Of a stretch of DNA of 64,000 nucleotides, positions 60,069 through 64,000 are shown piece by piece (position 1 is the stretch's first letter; each line of letters begins with the position of its first letter). Origin of the DNA: Melioribacter sp051488665 (GTDB lineage: Bacteria > Bacteroidota > Ignavibacteria > Ignavibacteriales > Melioribacteraceae); NCBI RefSeq assembly GCF_051488665.1, contig NZ_JBPSEG010000007.1, forward strand, positions 1 to 64,000, in the 5' to 3' direction. The position numbers were made by a program, and so were the translations under genes. The notes beneath the pieces are model-generated. The model was not told the origin of the DNA. It made no database searches and saw only the letters and a program-made list of their open reading frames with translations.

Positions 60069-62084
60069 ATTAATCGGTTAATAAACGAGAAATCGCCTTA
60101 TTTAAAACAACACTCCAATAATCCCGTCGATTGGCATCCCTGGGGCGACGAAGCTTTCCGCATCGCGCAACGGGAAGACAAACCCGTTTTTCTCTCTATC
60201 GGATATTCTACATGTCACTGGTGTCATGTTATGGCTCACGAATCGTTCGAAGACGAAGAAGTAGCCGAACTCCTGAATAAAAATTTCGTCTCGATAAAAG
60301 TTGACAGGGAAGAACGCCCCGATATAGACTCCGTTTATATGGCATCGTGCCAGTTGATAACGGGCAGAGGCGGCTGGCCTCTTTCGATTTTTCTAACTCC
60401 CGACCGAAAGCCGTTCTATGCAGGAACTTATTTTCCGAAGTATTCCTATTACGGAAGAATCGGTTTTGTCGATTTGCTGAATCGCATAATCGACTTGTGG
60501 AATAAAGACAGGAGCGCTTTGCTGCGAACGTCAGACGAAATTGTATCGGCGATAAATAAACACTTCGGTTCTTTTGCCGGAGAAGATTTTGACGTTTCGG
60601 TTGCCGGCAAAGCATTCGAAACCTTAAAGTTGAATTTCGACGCGGAATACGGCGGATTCGGTACCGCTCCCAAATTTCCCGCGCCTCACAATCTTCTGTT
60701 CCTTCTCGACCTCAATAATCCCAAAGCCGACGACATGGCAGAAAAGACTTTGACGGAAATGAGAAAGGGCGGAATATACGATCAAATCGGATTCGGTTTT
60801 CATCGCTATTCAACGGACAAAAAATGGTTTCTGCCTCATTTCGAAAAAATGATTTACGACCAGGCTGCTTTAATCGAAGCTTATGCTTACGCTTTTGCAA
60901 AAACCGGCGACTCCCTTTATGCAGATACGATTAATGAAATTTATGAATTTATAAAAAACGAAATGACTTCTCCTGAGGGAGCGTTTTATTCCGCGCTCGA
61001 CGCCGACAGCGAAGGGGAAGAAGGTAAATTTTATCTCTGGACTTCGGATGAAATTAAAACGCTTGTCGGTGACGATTACGAAATTGCAAAACAGATATTT
61101 AACTTTTCAGACGAAGGCAATCACCGCGAGGAATCGACCGGGAATCCCACCGGTAAGAATATTTTATATCTGAGAGAAAGACCCGATAAACTGTACAATA
61201 AATACGGACGAAACAAATTTGACACGATACGAAAAATTTTGCTCGAAGCCAGGAATAAACGAATTCATCCGATGCGCGACGAAAAAATATTAACCGACTG
61301 GAATTCGATGATTATTTCGTCGCTGGCTTATGCCGGTTGTCTTCTTGAAGATAACGAGATGACCGCAGCATCCGAAAAAGCTTACCGATATCTGCTGCAG
61401 CATGCGTTTGTCAACGGCGAATTGTACCATTATCCCGAAAATAAAATTCCAGGCTTTCTCGACGATTATGCGTATTTAATCAAAGCGTCGCTTGAGCTTT
61501 ATAAAACCACATTGAATGAAGAGTATTTGTTGAAGGCGTTGGAATTAAACGAGCTGCTTTCCGAAAAACTCGAAGATAAATCGGAAGGAGGATATTATTT
61601 CAATAGTCCCGGCGGGGATTCGATAAAAGTAAAAGACGCATACGACGGAGCCGTTCCCTCGGGCAATTCGATTCAATTGACGAATCTGATCGAATTATAT
61701 TTTATTACGGGAAATAATTCGTACAGGCAGACGGCTGAAAATACAATCAAAGCTTTCGCATCCAAGTTAAATAAGAGCGCGATCGGATATACGTATTTTT
61801 TGCGCGGCGTTATAAAAATGTATTCAAAAGATGCGTCTCTCTTGCTGATAAGCGGAAATAAACCCCGGGGCGAATTCATATCGCGTTTAAGAAGTAATGC
61901 GAACCTGCTTTATATTCATGTTGATCGAAATAACGTTGATAGATTGATCGAAGGAGCGCCCTGGATTGAAAACTATAAACTCGATTCGGATAAGACCATC
62001 TATTATCTTTGCAAAGATTTTACCTGCAGCCTGCCCACGGAAAACCAAGAAGATGTATTCTCGGCATTGAACCAAAAAAATTAA
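60069..62084 (+). CDS. YyaL/SPATA20-like thioredoxin-domain protein, probable ATT start
   Basis: A 671-residue protein with a thioredoxin-like N-terminus (STCHWCHVMAHESFED near residues 48-63) and an alpha/alpha toroid C-terminal domain, as in the YyaL/DUF255 family. The frame is open without any ATG, GTG or TTG until 60231, which would delete the conserved start NEKSPYLKQHSNNPVDWHPW. An ATT at 60069, after the AAAGGA site at 60055-60060, would start the protein at the usual family position (INRLINEKSPYL). The function is unknown; it may be involved in redox or protein handling. Confidence 0.85.
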   Translation: MNRLINEKSPYLKQHSNNPVDWHPWGDEAFRIAQREDKPVFLSIGYSTCHWCHVMAHESFEDEEVAELLNKNFVSIKVDREERPDIDSVYMASCQLITGRGGWPLSIFLTPDRKPFYAGTYFPKYSYYGRIGFVDLLNRIIDLWNKDRSALLRTSDEIVSAINKHFGSFAGEDFDVSVAGKAFETLKLNFDAEYGGFGTAPKFPAPHNLLFLLDLNNPKADDMAEKTLTEMRKGGIYDQIGFGFHRYSTDKKWFLPHFEKMIYDQAALIEAYAYAFAKTGDSLYADTINEIYEFIKNEMTSPEGAFYSALDADSEGEEGKFYLWTSDEIKTLVGDDYEIAKQIFNFSDEGNHREESTGNPTGKNILYLRERPDKLYNKYGRNKFDTIRKILLEARNKRIHPMRDEKILTDWNSMIISSLAYAGCLLEDNEMTAASEKAYRYLLQHAFVNGELYHYPENKIPGFLDDYAYLIKASLELYKTTLNEEYLLKALELNELLSEKLEDKSEGGYYFNSPGGDSIKVKDAYDGAVPSGNSIQLTNLIELYFITGNNSYRQTAENTIKAFASKLNKSAIGYTYFLRGVIKMYSKDASLLLISGNKPRGEFISRLRSNANLLYIHVDRNNVDRLIEGAPWIENYKLDSDKTIYYLCKDFTCSLPTENQEDVFSALNQKN

Positions 62085-62332
62085 GGTTTTTTAAGAAAAT
62101 CTGTTGAAACTGTCCCGAACGATTCTTATAATAAAATCCAAAATTTTGAGATTTTACAATTGCAATCGAGCGGTTCCAAAATATTAACCCCTCATAATTA
62201 TTTGCCGACTACCCCGCGCGGCAAAAACAGAGAACTGCATACAAGAACGACATCCACGCAAACGCATGTCACGACGTGCTGATATTCAGCGCTCAATCCC
62301 AGCTTTTTCATTAATTAATTTTAAGCAGGTAT

Positions 62333-63736
62333 ATGAGTATGACAATATTAAAATTCGGCGGCTCAAGTGTAGGTAGTTCGGAAAGAATTAACGGCGTAAT
62401 CGATATTCTTTCGAAGTATTATCTGAATAACGGAAAAAAATTTGCAGTCGTCTTTTCGGCTTTTCAGGGCGTTACGGACAAGTTGATTGAAATTGCGCGC
62501 AAAGCCGACGGCAGAGATATTTCTTACAAAGACGATTTCGATTCCCTCGTCGAACGGCATCTGAAAGTAGCCGCAGATCTGAACAGGAACGAAGACTTGC
62601 CCGGCATTGAAAAACTGCTCGTAAGCTTGTTTGAAGAACTGAAAGAAATTCTGCACGGCGCTTATCTAGTTCGAGAAGTCTCTCCCAAAACTCTCGATTT
62701 TATTCAAAGTTTCGGAGAAAAATTATCGTGCGCTATAATTTCTTATACGATGCAAAAAAGGGGAATTGACTGCGAATATCTGGACGCCAGTAAATTGATC
62801 AAAACCGACGACAGTTTCGGCAATGCAAAGGTAAACGAAAAGGTAACTTATAATAAGATCAAAAGATATTTTTCGAAGCGCAAAAAATTGCAGATTATTA
62901 CGGGTTTTATCGCATCGACATCCGACAACGAAATTACAACGCTCGGTCGCGGCGGTTCGGATTATACGGCTTCGATTTTCGGAGCGGCTCTGAATGCAAA
63001 GAAAATTGAAATCTGGACGGACGTCGACGGCATTTTAACTGCCGACCCGCGCAAAGTAAAAAATGCATTTCCCCTGCCCAGCGTTACTTACGAAGAAGCA
63101 ATGGAACTTTCGCATTTCGGAGCGAAAGTTATTTATCCGCCCACGCTTCTGCCCGCGCTGAAAAAGAATATTGAAATTGTAATTAAGAACACATTCAATC
63201 CGGAATTCCCGGGCACAAGAATCGTCAAACGTGAACAGACTTCCGACATGACCGTAAAAGGAATTTCTTCAATCGACAACATTACATTGCTTGGCATTTC
63301 CGGCGGCGGCATGGTCGGAGTAACGGGAATAGCCGGAAGATTGTTTACGGCTCTGGCTCGTTATAATGTGAATATAATTTTGATTTCCCAGGCTTCGTCG
63401 GAGCACTCCGTTTGTATTGCAATTCCTCCTGCGATGGGAAAAATTTCGGTCAAAGCTATCGAAGAGGAATTCAAACTCGAAATTATGGAAGGTAAAATAA
63501 GCCGGGTTTCGCTGGAAGAAAATCTGTCGGTTATAGCGGTGGTCGGAGAAAACATGAGACGCACACCCGGCATTGCGGGAAGGGTATTTCAGGCGCTCGG
63601 CAGAAACAATATTAATATTATTGCGATAGCTCAGGGTTCGTCGGAATTGAATATATCGCTTATAGTCGACAGAAAAGATATTACGAAAGCCCTGAATGTG
63701 CTTCATAAAAGTTTATTAATAACAAGAAAACGGTGA
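62333..63736 (+). CDS. lysC: Aspartate kinase (monofunctional)
   Basis: A 467-residue kinase that starts the lysine, threonine and methionine branch by phosphorylating aspartate. The start is KFGGSSVGSSERI; GRGGSDYTASI near residue 205 and EIWTDVDGILTADPRKV near 225 are typical; two ACT domains close the protein (near residues 320-385 and 395-460), which give feedback control. The ATG at 62333 has an AAGCAGG-like site; 62339 is a close alternative. The next gene asd starts 4 bases later. Confidence 0.95.
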   Translation: MSMTILKFGGSSVGSSERINGVIDILSKYYLNNGKKFAVVFSAFQGVTDKLIEIARKADGRDISYKDDFDSLVERHLKVAADLNRNEDLPGIEKLLVSLFEELKEILHGAYLVREVSPKTLDFIQSFGEKLSCAIISYTMQKRGIDCEYLDASKLIKTDDSFGNAKVNEKVTYNKIKRYFSKRKKLQIITGFIASTSDNEITTLGRGGSDYTASIFGAALNAKKIEIWTDVDGILTADPRKVKNAFPLPSVTYEEAMELSHFGAKVIYPPTLLPALKKNIEIVIKNTFNPEFPGTRIVKREQTSDMTVKGISSIDNITLLGISGGGMVGVTGIAGRLFTALARYNVNIILISQASSEHSVCIAIPPAMGKISVKAIEEEFKLEIMEGKISRVSLEENLSVIAVVGENMRRTPGIAGRVFQALGRNNINIIAIAQGSSELNISLIVDRKDITKALNVLHKSLLITRKR

Positions 63737-63740
63737 AAAG

Positions 63741-64000
63741 ATGAATGAAAGTAAAATACCGGTGGCTGTATTGGGAGCGACCGGCAGCGTCGGACAAAGA
63801 TTTATCGAATTGCTTGCCAATCATCCCTGGTTTGAAGTTGTAGAACTATGCGCATCGGACAGATCCGCAGGAAAAAAATACAAAGACGCGGTCAACTGGA
63901 TAATGACTTCTCCGATTCCTCCGAAATTAGAAAATATGATCGTTAAAAAATGCGAACCGGGTTTGACGGCGCGAGTGCTTTTTTCGGGACTCGATTCCTC
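63741..64000 (+). CDS. asd: Aspartate-semialdehyde dehydrogenase, 5' part (runs off the window)
   Basis: The first 86 residues of a dehydrogenase that makes aspartate semialdehyde. The nucleotide-binding motif AVLGATGSVGQRFIELL is complete, and the NADP-side CASDRSAGKKY follows. This pattern (LLANHPWFEVV, AGKKY) resembles the archaeal/yeast type of the enzyme and not the E. coli one. It follows lysC by four bases and the pair shares a pathway. The 3' end is outside the window. Confidence 0.9.
   Translation, partial: MNESKIPVAVLGATGSVGQRFIELLANHPWFEVVELCASDRSAGKKYKDAVNWIMTSPIPPKLENMIVKKCEPGLTARVLFSGLDS

Noticed and set aside
60231..60233. ATG at 60231 as the start of the YyaL-like protein
   Set aside because: It cuts off the conserved NEKSPYL and CHWCH segments that are coded in frame just upstream.
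62085..62332. Lysine riboswitch before lysC
   Set aside because: None of the conserved core blocks of the L box could be found.
1..64000. CRISPR arrays, tRNA and rRNA genes, prophage and integrases
   Set aside because: I looked through the gaps and saw none; the only repeats are the REP-like, CATTCCCG and ATCAGCG types described.

Overview
The window looks like a chromosomal segment of a free-living, respiring bacterium of the Ignavibacteria/Chlorobiota-Bacteroidota side of the tree. Two secreted proteins end in the type IX secretion C-terminal signature with an N-Y/F-PNPFNP core. RNA-level and domain-level features (clade II-type nosZ operon, DUF4175/DUF4159 pair, DUF3109, M64 peptidase) fit the same group. 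A Melioribacter-like organism is my best guess; that is inference, not a database result. Nearly all of the DNA is ordinary chromosome with dense genes. No phage, plasmid, CRISPR array, rRNA or tRNA was found.

Layout. 1-3.2 kb: a two-subunit molybdenum hydroxylase (IorAB type), a CBM48-like starch-binding domain protein and a CDGSH iron-sulfur protein. 3.4-7.0 kb: two type IX-secreted proteins and a GIY-YIG nuclease, embedded among three copies of a REP/BIME-like repeat. 7.0-10.8 kb: an arsenic operon on the minus strand (arsR, ArsP-like permease, arsC, thioredoxin, acr3, thioredoxin-like) with two copies of a 20-bp ArsR operator. 10.9-16.2 kb: a structured RNA with its own promoter and terminator, then a molybdenum cofactor run (CMD protein, half-size CHR transporter, moaA, moaC, MOSC, moeA, mobA). 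16.2-31.9 kb: sugar kinase, ADP-forming acyl-CoA synthetase, DUF4175/DUF4159, a lipoprotein, M64 peptidase, DJ-1, threonine dehydratase, TetR, an SPFH-unknown-RHH unit and an alpha/beta hydrolase.

31.9-47.8 kb is the respiratory heart of the window: a nitrite-to-ammonia module (porin, nrfA, nrfH, NapH-like ferredoxin) divergent from an Rrf2 regulator, a split RIC iron-sulfur repair protein, a cytochrome c, nosZ and its maturation genes nosL-D-F-Y with a membrane protein, then a ferredoxin, DUF438/PAS, DUF1858/DUF2249 and an octaheme HAO-like cytochrome. Together these suggest nitrite, N2O and probably NO or hydroxylamine handling under control of an Fe-S Rrf2 sensor.

47.9-64 kb is housekeeping: glycogen synthase, metallophosphoesterase, HAD phosphatase, hslVU, an isoprenylcysteine methyltransferase-like protein, rpoN, DUF3109, an OmpR/HK two-component pair, a B12-radical SAM enzyme, FKBP isomerase, a YyaL-type thioredoxin-domain protein whose start appears to be ATT, lysC and the beginning of asd, which runs off the window.

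The observations I would look at first are the structured RNA at 10.92-11.14 kb (a four-helix RNA with a GAAA tetraloop and an 11-nt-receptor-like motif, upstream of the Moco genes), the RIC gene interrupted by one in-frame TAG, the repeat-flanked GIY-YIG cassette, and the MOSC protein whose N-terminus is coded by a dispersed repeat.
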